Source: Glaciihabitans sp. dw_435
GTDB lineage: Bacteria; Actinomycetota; Actinomycetes; Actinomycetales; Microbacteriaceae
Direction of reading: 5' to 3'
Length of the DNA stretch: 64,000 nucleotides
NCBI RefSeq assembly: GCF_018449675.1
Contig: NZ_JAAVUZ010000001.1
Location: forward strand, 434,001 to 498,000
A program made the translations under genes and the position numbers. Below, one piece after another: positions 17,162 to 29,167 of this stretch. Numbering within the stretch: the stretch's first letter is position 1; the number at the start of each line of letters is the position of its first letter. The notes under the pieces were generated by a model that was not told the origin of the DNA, did no database searches, and was given only the letters and a program-made list of their open reading frames with translations.

Positions 17162-18238
17162 GTGGCCAACCAGTGGCGCGGAGTACTCCGCGAATATGCC
17201 GATCGTCTGGATATTTCGGATGCAACGCCGATCATCACCCTCGGCGAGGGAGGCACCCCGCTCATTCCCGCGCCGGCGCTGTCTGCCCGCACGGGAGCCC
17301 GCGTCTACGTCAAGTTCGAGGGCATGAACCCGACCGGGTCGTTCAAGGACCGCGGAATGACGATGGCCGTCTCCAAGGCTGTCGAGCACGGCGCCAAGGC
17401 CGTCATTTGTGCATCGACCGGCAACACGTCGGCGTCTGCCGCGGCGTACGCCACCCACGCCGGCATCACCGCCGCCGTTCTCGTGCCCGAGGGCAAGATC
17501 GCCATGGGCAAGCTCGCTCAGGCGATCGCGCACAACGCGCAGCTGCTGCAGATCCAGGGCAACTTTGACGATTGCCTCGACATCGCCCGCGACCTCGGCG
17601 CCAACTACCCCGTGCACCTCGTCAACTCGGTCAACCCCGACCGCATCGAGGGTCAGAAGACCGCCGCGTTCGAGGTCGTCGAAGTGCTGGGCGACGCCCC
17701 GGACATCCACATCGTTCCCGTCGGCAACGCCGGTAACTACACCGCATACTCGCGCGGCTACACCGAGGACCTCGCCCGCGGCGCCACCACGAAGCTGCCG
17801 CGCATGTTCGGCTTCCAGGCTGCCGGCAGCGCCCCGCTCGTTGTCGGTCACGTCGTCAAAAACCCCGAGACGATCGCCAGCGCGATCCGCATCGGAAACC
17901 CCGCATCATGGGAGCTTGCCCTCGCCGCCCGTGAAGCGACCGACGGCTACTTTGGCGCGATCAGCGATGACATGATCCTCGAGGCGCACCACATCCTCTC
18001 CGCCGAGGTCGGCATCTTCGTGGAGCCCGCCTCCGCGATCAGTGTCGCGGGCCTGCTCGAGCGCGCCGCGGCCGGTCACATCCCCAAGGACTCGGTTGTC
18101 GTTCTCACGGTCACCGGCCACGGCCTCAAGGACCCCCAGTGGGCCCTGCGCACCGCAGACGGGTCCGACGTCACCCCGACCGTCGTCGCCGCCGACACCA
18201 GCGAGGTCGCGAGTGTTTTGGGACTGAGCAAGGCATGA
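17162..18238 (+). CDS. thrC: Threonine synthase
   Basis: This 358-residue PLP enzyme (fold type II) turns O-phosphohomoserine into threonine. Visible motifs are the PLP-lysine segment NPTGSFKDRGMTMAV, CASTGNTSASAAAYA and VPVGNAGNYTAYSRGY, which binds the cofactor phosphate. Its length is that of the short, actinobacterial/plant-like class. The GTG at 17162 abuts the TAA of hom with no spacer, so reinitiation is expected. The TGA overlaps the thrB ATG by four bases. Confidence 0.97.
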   Translation: MANQWRGVLREYADRLDISDATPIITLGEGGTPLIPAPALSARTGARVYVKFEGMNPTGSFKDRGMTMAVSKAVEHGAKAVICASTGNTSASAAAYATHAGITAAVLVPEGKIAMGKLAQAIAHNAQLLQIQGNFDDCLDIARDLGANYPVHLVNSVNPDRIEGQKTAAFEVVEVLGDAPDIHIVPVGNAGNYTAYSRGYTEDLARGATTKLPRMFGFQAAGSAPLVVGHVVKNPETIASAIRIGNPASWELALAAREATDGYFGAISDDMILEAHHILSAEVGIFVEPASAISVAGLLERAAAGHIPKDSVVVLTVTGHGLKDPQWALRTADGSDVTPTVVAADTSEVASVLGLSKA

Positions 18239-19170
18239 CGCTTCAGGGCCGGTCCGTGCTGGTCAAGGTGCCCGCAACGACGGCAAACCTTGGCCCGGGA
18301 TTCGACACGCTCGGGCTCGCCCTGTCGCTCTACGACGAGCTCACGGTCACCGTGCGCGAAGAGCCCGGCGTCTTCGTCGAGGTTCACGGCATCGGCGAGG
18401 GCGAAGTCCCGACCGATGAGACCAACCTCGTCGTCACGGCCATCGCCCACACCTTTGCCGCCTACGGCATCGAGATGCCGGGTCTCAACCTCATCGCACG
18501 CAACTCCATCCCGCACGGACGGGGAATGGGGTCGTCGGGCGCCGCGATCGTGTCCGGAATCATGGCCGCGAAGGGCCTGCTCGAGGGAGTCGTCGAGATC
18601 AGCTCTCAGGAGCTGCTCTCGCTCGCGACCGAAATGGAGGGGCACCCCGACAACGTCGCGCCCGCCCTGTTCGGTGGCCTCACCATCGCGTGGATGACAC
18701 CCGAGGGTCCGAAGCACAAGAAGCTCATCGTGCACCGCGGTGTGTCCCCGCTCGTCTTCGTGCCGGAAACCACGATGTCGACCGCGCTCGCACGGAGCCT
18801 GCAGCCGACGTCGGTACCCCACGCGGACGCCATCTTCAATGTCTCCCGATCCGCACTGTTGATCGCCGCCCTCATTCAGAGCCCCGAGCTACTGCTCGCC
18901 GCCACGGAAGACCGGCTTCACCAGAGCTATCGTGCAAGCGCGATGCCCGAGACTGACTCCCTCATCCAACTGCTGCGGGCCAATGACCTGGCCGCCGTAG
19001 TTTCCGGGGCCGGCCCGTCGATTTTGGTGCTGGGGAGCGACCCGGCGCAGCGCCTCGTTGCCGCCGAACTCGTGGCATCACAATCACTCACACCGTGGAG
19101 CGCGCTCATGCTCGCCGTGGACTTCAAAGGTGCTACTGTTGTTCCGCACCCGGTAGAAGCTCTGGCCTAG
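18235..19170 (+). CDS. thrB: Homoserine kinase
   Basis: This 311-residue GHMP-family kinase phosphorylates homoserine. Motif 1 is VKVPATTANLGPGFDTLGLA, the ATP-binding motif 2 is IPHGRGMGSSGAAIVSG, with EMEGHPDNVAPALFGGL and the C-terminal VVSGAGPSILVL (motif 3). It is the last gene of the lysA-hom-thrC-thrB run and overlaps thrC by four bases. After its stop there is a 139-bp gap to rho. That gap shows no clear terminator, so read-through into rho is possible. Confidence 0.97.
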   Translation: MTLQGRSVLVKVPATTANLGPGFDTLGLALSLYDELTVTVREEPGVFVEVHGIGEGEVPTDETNLVVTAIAHTFAAYGIEMPGLNLIARNSIPHGRGMGSSGAAIVSGIMAAKGLLEGVVEISSQELLSLATEMEGHPDNVAPALFGGLTIAWMTPEGPKHKKLIVHRGVSPLVFVPETTMSTALARSLQPTSVPHADAIFNVSRSALLIAALIQSPELLLAATEDRLHQSYRASAMPETDSLIQLLRANDLAAVVSGAGPSILVLGSDPAQRLVAAELVASQSLTPWSALMLAVDFKGATVVPHPVEALA

Positions 19171-19309
19171 CCAGAAGAACCCGGTTTGCACTCTTACTAG
19201 CAATCGCTAACCCGCAGATCTATCCTGCACACCCCGCGCAAGACTGCGAACAAGCGATCCGCTTACCTCTGAGATGTTCAGCGCTCAGAGTCGAAAGGAA
19301 ACCTTTTTC

Positions 19310-21687
<2,378 letters not shown>

Positions 21688-21688
<1 letters not shown>

Positions 21689-22767
21689 TGTTCGAATCGG
21701 TAAACTCGCTGCTCGTTGAGCACGACGAACTGCAGGAATTGCTCGCGGATCCGGAGCTTCACTCCGATCCAGTGCGCTCGAAGAAGGTCAACCGGCGCTA
21801 CGCCGAGTTGAGCCGAATCGTCGCGGCGTACAACGTGTGGCATGACCTGACGGATGACCTCGCCGCGGCCAGCGAAATGGCTGCGGAGGACGAGTCCTTC
21901 GCTGCGGAGGTCCCGGTTCTCGAAGAGAGCCTTGCCGCCGCAGAGGAGACTCTCCGTCGTCTGCTGATTCCTCGTGACCCCAACGATGGCCGCGACGTCA
22001 TCATGGAGATCAAGATGGGGGAGGGCGGAGCCGAATCGGCTCTGTTCGCCGCCGACCTGCTGCGCATGTACCTCCACTACGCGGAATCCAAGAAGTGGAA
22101 GACCGAGATCATCGAGCAGACCTCGAGCGATCTGGGTGGCTACAAGGACGTGCAGCTCGCCATCAAGGGCAACTCGACCGACCCCGCGCAGGGCGTCTGG
22201 GCTCACCTCAAGTACGAGGGCGGCGTGCACCGCGTACAGCGCGTGCCCGCCACCGAGTCGCAGGGGCGCATTCACACCTCGGCCGCCGGCGTTCTCGTCT
22301 TCCCCGAGGTTGACGAGCCCGAAGAGGTCGAGATCAACCAGAACGACCTGAAGATCGACGTCTATCGTTCGAGTGGCCCCGGTGGCCAGTCGGTCAACAC
22401 GACCGACTCCGCCGTTCGCATCACCCACTTGCCCACGGGCATCGTGGTCGCGATGCAGAACGAGAAGAGCCAGCTGCAGAACCGTGAGGCTGGAATGCGT
22501 GTGCTTCGTGCACGAATTCTGGCGCGCTATCAGGAAGAGGCGGACGCCGAGGCATCCGTCTTCCGCAAGAGTCAGATTCGCACCATGGACCGTTCCGAGC
22601 GCATCCGCACGTACAACTTCCCGGAGAACCGCATTGCGGATCACCGCACCGGGTACAAGGCGTACAACCTGGATGCCGTGATGAACGGTGCCCTCGAGCC
22701 CGTCATCGAGTCGTGCATCCACGCGGATGAGGAAGCCCAGCTCGCCGACATCGGTTCTGAGGCGTGA
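21688..22767 (+). CDS. prfA: Peptide chain release factor 1
   Basis: This 359-residue protein decodes UAA and UAG. The N-terminal helical domain is followed by the PCRF domain ([18 protein letters not shown]). The codon-recognition tripeptide region lies around [18 protein letters not shown], where RVPATE is the RF1-type P-A-T sequence. The catalytic GGQ is in [18 protein letters not shown]. The ATG overlaps the rho TGA by one base, and the stop overlaps the prmC start by four. PrmC methylates the glutamine of this GGQ, so the gene order is functional. Confidence 0.97.
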
Positions 22768-23654
22768 GCCTGACCATCGATCGAATGCATGCGGAACCCC
22801 TCCTGCTGGCCACGGTGCTTGATCGCGCCGTGGCCCAGCTCGAGACTGCGGGCGTCGTTTCGCCCCGCGTGGACGCCGAGCTGCTGCTCGGCCATGTGCT
22901 GGGTTTCAGCCGCGGCCAGATTCAGGCGAAGGCCGTAATGGATGCCACGATCACCGCGTCACAGCGCGACGAGGTCATCGCGGCCATCGCCCGACGTGCC
23001 GCGCGCGAGCCGTTGCAGCACATCACGGGGCTCGCCCCGTTCCGGTCGATGGAATTGTCGATCGGCCCGGGAGCCTTCGTGCCCCGGCCGGAGACCGAGC
23101 AGGTCGCCCAGTTCGCCATCGACGCACTGCGCGCAGTCGCGTCTCCGTCGCCGATCGGCATCGACCTCGGCACCGGAAGCGGCGCAATAGCTCTAGCCAT
23201 GGCGACAGAGGTGCCGCACGCCCGAATCTGGGGCGTCGAGAACTCGCCGCGTGCCTTCATCTGGGCGAAGCAGAACCGCGAGCTCGTCAAGGCGGACAAC
23301 GCCACCATGATCTTCATCGACCTCGCCGACGCGCTCCCCGAACTCAACGGGACAGTCGACGTTGTCATCTCCAACCCGCCGTACATCCCCACCGGGGCAA
23401 TTCCCCGCGACCCCGAGGTGCGTCTCTTCGACCCGGAGCATGCTCTCTACGGCGGCGACGACGGTCTCGACGTGGTGCACGCGGTGTCCGCGACGGCGCT
23501 GCGCCTGTTGCACAGCGGCGGAACGCTCGTGATGGAGCACGGCGAGCTTCAGGGAGCCGCGATCGCCGAGTTGTTGCGAGCGGATGGCTGGACCGCCGTC
23601 GCCACACACCGCGACTATCTCGGCCGCGACCGGGCCACTACAGCCCTGCGCTGA
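22764..23654 (+). CDS. prmC: Release factor glutamine N5-methyltransferase
   Basis: This 296-residue SAM-dependent methyltransferase modifies the GGQ glutamine of release factors. It has an N-terminal helical substrate-binding domain ([19 protein letters not shown]), [13 protein letters not shown], the SAM-binding motif [17 protein letters not shown] and the catalytic [15 protein letters not shown]. The GTG overlaps the prfA stop by four bases. After it, two reverse-strand genes separate it from tsaC, with which it is directly linked in many bacteria. Confidence 0.96.
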   Translation: MSLTIDRMHAEPLLLATVLDRAVAQLETAGVVSPRVDAELLLGHVLGFSRGQIQAKAVMDATITASQRDEVIAAIARRAAREPLQHITGLAPFRSMELSIGPGAFVPRPETEQVAQFAIDALRAVASPSPIGIDLGTGSGAIALAMATEVPHARIWGVENSPRAFIWAKQNRELVKADNATMIFIDLADALPELNGTVDVVISNPPYIPTGAIPRDPEVRLFDPEHALYGGDDGLDVVHAVSATALRLLHSGGTLVMEHGELQGAAIAELLRADGWTAVATHRDYLGRDRATTALR

Positions 23655-23705
23655 TCACCGCTGCACGGCCCTAGTGGCTGCCGTCGGGCGGTATGTGCCG
23701 CCGGG

Positions 23706-24338
23706 TTAGTGCGCGTCGACCGCCGTCGTGCGTGAGGCGGCGAATGACTCGATGGCGGCGCGCATGCCCGCCGGTGATGTGAAGTGGTGGGCGGTAATCC
23801 CCACGCCCGCCGCCGCGTCGACGTTGTTTTCCATGTCGTCGGCGAAGAACGCGTCGGAGGCCGCAACGCCGTACCGTTCGAGAACGCTCTCGAACACCGT
23901 CGGGTCAGGCTTGCGGGCGCCGTAGAAGCTCGTGGTCAGCAGGTGCTCGCCGAACAGCTCGACAAGCTCCGGAGCGAGGGTGTGCAGGTTCTCACCGGCG
24001 AGGGCTCCGTTATTCGTCAGCAGCGTGATCTGTCCGAGTTCCGATGCGCGGCGCACCGCGTCAATCGATTCGGGCCACGGGGTCATGGCTGAGGCGCGCA
24101 CGCGGAGCCAGTCGGCTCGCGAGACATCCGCCCCCAGCGCTTCGCAGAAGGCCGCGAGGTACTCGGTACCGGTGCGGAAGACGCCGGCCTCTGCTGCCAT
24201 CTCGCCCTCTGCGTGCCACCAGCGCTCGCGCAGCTCCTCGAGGCTCAGGCCTGTCAACTCCGTCATGCCGGCCATGCGTACTTGCCAGTCGTAGTCGTAG
24301 AGAACCTGGTCCATGTCGAAGATGAACAGCAAGGTCAT
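23706..24338 (-). CDS. HAD-superfamily hydrolase (paralogue B)
   Basis: This 210-residue protein has all four HAD motifs: I FDMDQVLYDYD, II LLTNNGAL, III lysine in GARKPDPTVF and IV FFADDMENNVDAAAGVG. The cap region lies between motifs I and II, as in the phosphoglycolate phosphatase/epoxide-hydrolase N-terminal-like group. The substrate is unknown. The ATG at 24338 overlaps the stop of the upstream HAD gene by four bases. The two proteins share the motif layout and about the same length, so they look like a tandem duplication that has diverged. Confidence 0.87.
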   Translation of the reverse strand: MTLLFIFDMDQVLYDYDWQVRMAGMTELTGLSLEELRERWWHAEGEMAAEAGVFRTGTEYLAAFCEALGADVSRADWLRVRASAMTPWPESIDAVRRASELGQITLLTNNGALAGENLHTLAPELVELFGEHLLTTSFYGARKPDPTVFESVLERYGVAASDAFFADDMENNVDAAAGVGITAHHFTSPAGMRAAIESFAASRTTAVDAH

Positions 24339-24961
24339 GAGTTTCTCGTTCGGAACGCCTCGATCGCTGCATCGAGATCGGCGACCGCTGAGGGATTACC
24401 CACCTCGAAGTGCTGGGCCGTGATGCCAATGGATGCTGCTCCGGCAACGTTCTCGGCCGAGTCATCCACAAAGAATGTGTCTTCCGGGCGGGCGCCATAT
24501 TTCTCGACGGCGAGCTGGAAGGCACGCGGGTCGGGCTTGCGCACGCCGATCTGGAAGCTCACGAGCAGGTTTCCACCGAGAATCTCGACGACCTCGGGGG
24601 CAACGAGGGGGAGCGATTCGACGAACGGCGACGGGTTGTTCGACATCAGCGAGACCGTGCCCAGGGTCGACGCGCGACGAAGGGCCGCAATGACGCCCGG
24701 GTTGGGGGTGCTCGCCTCCTGGCGGGCCTCGGCCCATTCCTGCAGCGTCATACGCGCGCCCGTGATCTCGGCAAATTTGTCGAGATATTCGGCAGAGGTC
24801 GGCCACTCGCCGCTCTCGGCGCGTCGTTCATACCCGGCGACCCACCAGCTCTTTGCCAGATGGTACTGGCTTACCCCGCTCAGGCGACTCTGCGCGGGAA
24901 GGCGCTTTCGGGAATCGTAGGCGTACAGGGTTCTGTCGTAATCAAAAAGGTAAAGGTCCAC
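24335..24961 (-). CDS. HAD-superfamily hydrolase (paralogue A)
   Basis: This 208-residue protein starts at GTG 24961 (MDLYLFDYDRTLYAYDSR). It has HAD motif I FDYDRTL, II LMSNNPSP, III GVRKPDPRAFQ and IV FFVDDSAENVAGAASIG, all intact, so it is probably a phosphatase acting on a small phosphorylated metabolite. It is first in a two-gene operon with its paralogue and is divergent from tsaC across only 57 bp. Longer in-frame starts would run into the tsaC coding region and are rejected. On the minus strand TACGGT (24971-24976) lies nine bases before the GTG, so the leader would be very short. Confidence 0.86.
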   Translation of the reverse strand: MDLYLFDYDRTLYAYDSRKRLPAQSRLSGVSQYHLAKSWWVAGYERRAESGEWPTSAEYLDKFAEITGARMTLQEWAEARQEASTPNPGVIAALRRASTLGTVSLMSNNPSPFVESLPLVAPEVVEILGGNLLVSFQIGVRKPDPRAFQLAVEKYGARPEDTFFVDDSAENVAGAASIGITAQHFEVGNPSAVADLDAAIEAFRTRNS

Positions 24962-25018
24962 GGTGGTACAACCGTATCGCGGCTGGTCATCAGGGGTGGC
25001 AGCTACGATGTACTGGAC

Positions 25019-25696
25019 ATGGCCTTTATCTACGACTGCTCGGTTGAGACCGAGCTGCTGACCGGTATGCGCCTCGCCCGCGCGGCGATTGGGCGCGGTG
25101 AGGTGATCGTCATACCCACTGACACTGTGTATGGGGTCGCCGTTGACGCCTTTTCCCCCGAAGCGGTGCAGCGCCTGCTCGACGCCAAGGGCCGCGGACG
25201 CCAGTCGCCGCCCCCGGTGCTCGTTCCCGGCATCCCCACGCTCGATGCCCTCGCAGAAACCGTTCCCGACGAGGTCCGGGCTCTTGTCGCCGCCTTCTGG
25301 CCCGGCGGCCTGACCGTGATCGTGAACGCCCGACCGTCCCTCGTCTGGGATCTCGGCGAGACCCGCGGAACGGTGGCGCTGCGCATGCCATCGGACCGCG
25401 TCGCACTCGAAATCCTCTCCGAGACCGGACCACTCGCGGTCTCCAGCGCCAATCTCACGGGTCATCCCGCCGCGCGCACCGCGACCGAGGCGTTCGACGC
25501 CCTCGGTGACTCGGTATCGGTCTACCTCGAGGCCGGCGTTGTCGGAGCGGGATATCCGGATGCCACGGAGCGTGGCTCCACGATCGTTGATGCCACCGCA
25601 CTGCACCTGCCCGAGGGCAAACTGCGCATCGTCCGCCACGGAGTCATCTCCGACCAGGCGATCTTCGACGTGGTGGGTGAAGACCGGTGCGCATAA
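25019..25696 (+). CDS. tsaC: L-threonylcarbamoyladenylate synthase (Sua5/YciO/YrdC family)
   Basis: This 225-residue protein makes threonylcarbamoyl-AMP from threonine, bicarbonate and ATP, the first step of t6A37 tRNA modification. It shows IPTDTVYGVAVDAFSPEAV, RGRQSPPPVLVPG, AFWPGGLTVIVNA, ALRMPSDRVAL and GPLAVSSANLTGHPA. The usual K-R-x-x-K-P-L loop appears here as GRGRQSPPPVL, a variant seen in many actinobacterial members. A TACGAT (25004-25009) ends nine bases before the ATG at 25019, giving an almost leaderless mRNA. The stop lies ten bases inside the next gene. Confidence 0.92.
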   Translation: MAFIYDCSVETELLTGMRLARAAIGRGEVIVIPTDTVYGVAVDAFSPEAVQRLLDAKGRGRQSPPPVLVPGIPTLDALAETVPDEVRALVAAFWPGGLTVIVNARPSLVWDLGETRGTVALRMPSDRVALEILSETGPLAVSSANLTGHPAARTATEAFDALGDSVSVYLEAGVVGAGYPDATERGSTIVDATALHLPEGKLRIVRHGVISDQAIFDVVGEDRCA

Positions 25697-26919
25697 TCTT
25701 CTACGTCCTGTTGACGGTGGTCTCCGGCCTGGTCACCTGGGGCCTCTCGATCGTCATCTACAAGCTCAGCCACCGGTTCCACTGGTATCCGAAGATCCGC
25801 GAGCGCGACGTGCACACCCGCCCGACGCCCCGGCTCGGGGGAGTGGCGATGTTTCTCGGTATCGTCGTGGCGATCGGGATCGCGTCGCAGATACCGCAGC
25901 TCAGCCTCGTCTTCTCCGAGGACCGCAAGATCTGGGCGATTCTCGCCGCCGCGCTCATCATCGTGGTGGTCGGTGTCGTCGATGACATCTTCGACCTTGA
26001 TTGGCTGACCAAGCTCGCCGGTCAGATCATTGCCGCGGGCGTTCTCGTCTGGGGTGGCGTCCAGATCCTCAGCCTCCCCATCGGTGGCATCCTGCTCGTG
26101 TCGTCCTTCCCGTCGCTGGTCATCACCGTGTTTCTCGTGGTCCTCGTGATGAACGCCGTCAACTTCATCGATGGTCTCGACGGACTGGTGGCCGGTGTCG
26201 CCATCATCGCCAACGGCGTGTTCTTCATCTACAGCTACCTGCTGCAGTCCAACGGCAGCACCGAGTACTTCAACCTGGCATCGCTGATCACCGCGGCGCT
26301 CATTGGCGCGTGCCTCGGCTTCCTGCCGCTGAACTTCCACCCCGCGAAGCTCTTCATGGGAGACGCGGGCGCGCTTCTGGTCGGCCTGTTGATGGCGGTG
26401 TCAGCCATTTCGGTCACCGGGGAGGTCGATCCGTCGGCCGTGGATGCGAACCAGTTTGGCCGCGGCGACCTGTTCCCCGCATTCATCCCGATTCTGTTGC
26501 CCCTGGCGATCCTCGTCATTCCCTTGCTCGACTTCGGACTGGCCGTGATGCGCAGGCTGCACGCGGGAAAGTCACCGTTCAGTGCCGACCGTCTCCACCT
26601 GCACCATCGGTTGCTCGATATGGGACATTCGCACCTGCACGCGGTGCTGATCTTCTACGCATGGACGGCGGTGGTAGCCGTTGGATGTCTCGCCTTCATG
26701 TTTGTGCCCTGGTACTGGGCGGTTGCATTCATCGTCGTCGGCCTCGCGGTCTCTGCTGTCTTTACCCTCGCGCCCCTGAGCCGCCGTAAGCGGGTTGAAG
26801 CCGCGGCCCAGTCGGCCAAGTCCAGCGCGAGCCCCGTGGCGCCGCAGATGGCCCGCCTCGACCCGCTGGACGTCGCGTCCGTCGATCCCCTTGATCCCCA
26901 GAAAGGAGTTGCCTCGTGA
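25687..26919 (+). CDS. Undecaprenyl/decaprenyl-phosphate GlcNAc-1-phosphate transferase (WecA/TagO-like)
   Basis: This 410-residue polytopic membrane protein of the MraY/WecA family has about 10-11 transmembrane segments. It transfers a HexNAc-1-phosphate from UDP-sugar to a polyprenyl phosphate, starting cell-wall polymer (arabinogalactan-like or teichoic-type) synthesis. Signature motifs are TPRLGGVAMFLGI, the catalytic aspartates VGVVDDIFDLDW, NFIDGLDGLVAGV, FMGDAGALLVG and LHHRLLDMGHSH. The last about 40 residues are hydrophilic. The GTG at 25687 overlaps the tsaC end by ten bases, and the stop overlaps the next start by four. Confidence 0.92.
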   Translation: MRIIFYVLLTVVSGLVTWGLSIVIYKLSHRFHWYPKIRERDVHTRPTPRLGGVAMFLGIVVAIGIASQIPQLSLVFSEDRKIWAILAAALIIVVVGVVDDIFDLDWLTKLAGQIIAAGVLVWGGVQILSLPIGGILLVSSFPSLVITVFLVVLVMNAVNFIDGLDGLVAGVAIIANGVFFIYSYLLQSNGSTEYFNLASLITAALIGACLGFLPLNFHPAKLFMGDAGALLVGLLMAVSAISVTGEVDPSAVDANQFGRGDLFPAFIPILLPLAILVIPLLDFGLAVMRRLHAGKSPFSADRLHLHHRLLDMGHSHLHAVLIFYAWTAVVAVGCLAFMFVPWYWAVAFIVVGLAVSAVFTLAPLSRRKRVEAAAQSAKSSASPVAPQMARLDPLDVASVDPLDPQKGVAS

Positions 26920-27371
26920 AGAGCGCACTCCCCGCCCTTAAACGCTCGCTGATCTACAACGCCTGGCTCGCCCTTGGCATCGCCGTGGTGGGTTCCATCG
27001 TCGGATGGTTCGTGGCTGGGGGAGCGGGAGTCGCCAGTGCGCTCGTCGGCACGGCCATGGCAGCGGTGTTCCTCGGAATCACCGCGGCAAGCATCATTGT
27101 TGCCAGCAAACCATCGCGTTCGGACATGTTGAGCCCGGCCTTCTTTGGCATCATCATGGGCGGATGGCTCGTGAAGTTTGTGATCTTCCTCGTGCTCGTC
27201 TTCATCCTCAAGGATCAAGCGTGGGTGCAGTCGGTTGTGCTGTTCCTCAGCATCGTCGTTGCGGTCATCGGCAGCCTCGTTGTCGACGTCCTCGTGGTCA
27301 CGAGAGCACGGGTACCATACGTCGACGTTGCTCTTCCTGGGAGTGCCTCAACGGGTGGACCAAACGACTAG
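26916..27371 (+). CDS. atpI: AtpI-like small membrane protein of the ATP synthase locus
   Basis: This 151-residue protein has four predicted membrane helices: about residues 12-35, 38-60, 74-95 and 104-128. It sits just upstream of atpB, where AtpI-like proteins (assembly or Mg2+/Ca2+ related) are encoded. Sequence similarity to classical AtpI is weak, so the name rests mainly on position and topology. The GTG at 26916 overlaps the preceding transferase gene by four bases. The next 100 bp before atpB include a run of six Ts (27425-27430) but no convincing hairpin. Confidence 0.65.
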   Translation: MKSALPALKRSLIYNAWLALGIAVVGSIVGWFVAGGAGVASALVGTAMAAVFLGITAASIIVASKPSRSDMLSPAFFGIIMGGWLVKFVIFLVLVFILKDQAWVQSVVLFLSIVVAVIGSLVVDVLVVTRARVPYVDVALPGSASTGGPND

Positions 27372-27491
27372 AAGTTCGGTCACCGCCTAATCTGTTGATA
27401 GGCTGTGGATCGATCACCCCCCATTTTTTCTATCGCCGCGTGATTTAACGCCCCGAATCTGGAGACAGCGCTGTTACACCACGCTCTCACA

Positions 27492-28292
27492 TTGTTTGCT
27501 CCTCTAGCCACCGAAGACGGTAGCGGCGGAGAGTTCGTCGGACCCTCGATCAACGAGTTCTTCCCCGACGCTGTTCTCTTCGTTGGTACGCCGTTCGAGA
27601 TGAACCGCATCATGATCATTCGCGTGATCGTGGTCGTTGCTCTCGTGCTCGTGTTCTGGCTCGGTACCCGCCGGATGAAGATCGTTCCCGGTCGCTTCCA
27701 GTCGCTGGTCGAGTGGGGTCTGTCCATTCCTCGCGACAGCATCGCGATCGACTTGCTCGGCAAGAAGGACGGCACGCGCTTCCTTCCCCTGCTGACCACG
27801 ATCTTCTTCCTCGTGATCGGAATGAACATCACCGGCATCGTGCCGCTGATGAACATCGCCGGCACGTCGGTGATCGGAATTCCGATCATCCTCGCGGTGA
27901 TCTCCTACGTCACGTTCATCTACGCGGGCGTCAAGAAGCACCCAGGCAAGTTCTTCAAGAACGCGCTGTTCCCGCCGGGAGTGCCGTGGGCGCTGTACAT
28001 CATCGTGACGCCGATCGAGTTCATCTCGACCTTCGTGCTTCGGCCCGTCACCCTGACGCTGCGACTGCTGATGAACATGATCGTCGGCCACCTGCTGCTG
28101 GTGCTGTTCTTCCTGGCAACCCAGTTCTTCTTCTTCCAGGTCGGCGGCCCCGCGGCGCTGTTCGGCGTCGGAACTCTTGCTTTCGGATTCGTGTTCACAC
28201 TGTTCGAAATCCTGGTCGCGGTACTTCAGGCCTACGTTTTCACCCTGCTCACCGCTGTCTACCTCCAGCTTGCGCTGGCGGACGAGCACTAA
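27492..28292 (+). CDS. atpB: ATP synthase Fo subunit a
   Basis: This membrane subunit of at least 266 residues forms the proton half-channels with the c-ring. It has TM helices, the essential arginine in FVLRPVTLTLRLLMNMIVGH and the C-terminal ILVAVLQAYVFTLLTAVYLQ. The annotated TTG at 27492 has no ribosome-binding site. A CTG at 27471, in frame and seven residues upstream (LLHHALTLFAP), has GGAGA five bases before it and may be the true start. It is the first gene of the atpBEFHAGDC operon. Confidence 0.93.
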   Translation: MFAPLATEDGSGGEFVGPSINEFFPDAVLFVGTPFEMNRIMIIRVIVVVALVLVFWLGTRRMKIVPGRFQSLVEWGLSIPRDSIAIDLLGKKDGTRFLPLLTTIFFLVIGMNITGIVPLMNIAGTSVIGIPIILAVISYVTFIYAGVKKHPGKFFKNALFPPGVPWALYIIVTPIEFISTFVLRPVTLTLRLLMNMIVGHLLLVLFFLATQFFFFQVGGPAALFGVGTLAFGFVFTLFEILVAVLQAYVFTLLTAVYLQLALADEH

Positions 28293-28300
28293 GTACCTAA

Positions 28301-28597
<297 letters not shown>

Positions 28598-28606
28598 GGC
28601 CCCCCA

Positions 28607-29164
28607 ATGGTTCGCACACTGATTACGGCCGCGGAGGCGGAGCACAACCCGCTCCTCCCGGAAACCGCTGACCTCGTTTGGGCCACGCTCGTTTTCGTTG
28701 TGTTGTTCATTGTTTTCTGGCGGCTCATCCTGCCCAGGGTCAAGACGACACTCGACGCTCGCGCCGAGATCATCGAAGGCGGCATCAAGAAGGCGGAGTC
28801 CGCTCAGGCGGAAGCCGCAGCTGCCCTCGACGAGTACAACAAGCAGCTCGCCGAGGCTCGCGCCGAGGCGGCTCGTATTCGCGAGCAGGCCCGTCTCGAC
28901 GGCACGAAGATCCTGAACGAGCTCAAGGAGCAGGCATCGGTTGAAGCCGCTCGCATCACTGCGAACGCGCTGACCACGATCGAGGCCGAGCGCCAGAGCG
29001 CGATCGTTTCTCTCCGCGCCGAAGTAGGGTCGCTCGCTATTGACCTCGCATCGGGTGTCATCGGCGAAAGCCTCAGCGACGACAAGAAGGCGTCGGCAAT
29101 TGTTGACCGCTTCCTTGCGGAGCTTGAGGACGCCGATTCCACCGACGAGAAGACGAAGGCATAA
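28607..29164 (+). CDS. atpF: ATP synthase Fo subunit b
   Basis: This 185-residue subunit has one N-terminal membrane helix (about residues 22-42, LVWATLVFVVLFIVFWRLIL). A long charged amphipathic helix follows (IIEGGIKKAESAQAEAAAAL onward) and dimerises as the peripheral stalk. It ends in an Ala-rich region that contacts delta. It is a separate b subunit, not the b-delta fusion found in mycobacteria. It lies between atpE and atpH with gaps of 9 and 3 bp. Confidence 0.95.
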   Translation: MVRTLITAAEAEHNPLLPETADLVWATLVFVVLFIVFWRLILPRVKTTLDARAEIIEGGIKKAESAQAEAAAALDEYNKQLAEARAEAARIREQARLDGTKILNELKEQASVEAARITANALTTIEAERQSAIVSLRAEVGSLAIDLASGVIGESLSDDKKASAIVDRFLAELEDADSTDEKTKA

Positions 29165-29167
29165 CAC

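Noticed and set aside
23687-23703. GGCGG/CCGCC hairpin between prmC and the HAD genes as a terminator
   Set aside because: The stem is only five base pairs and no T run follows on either strand; the support is too weak.
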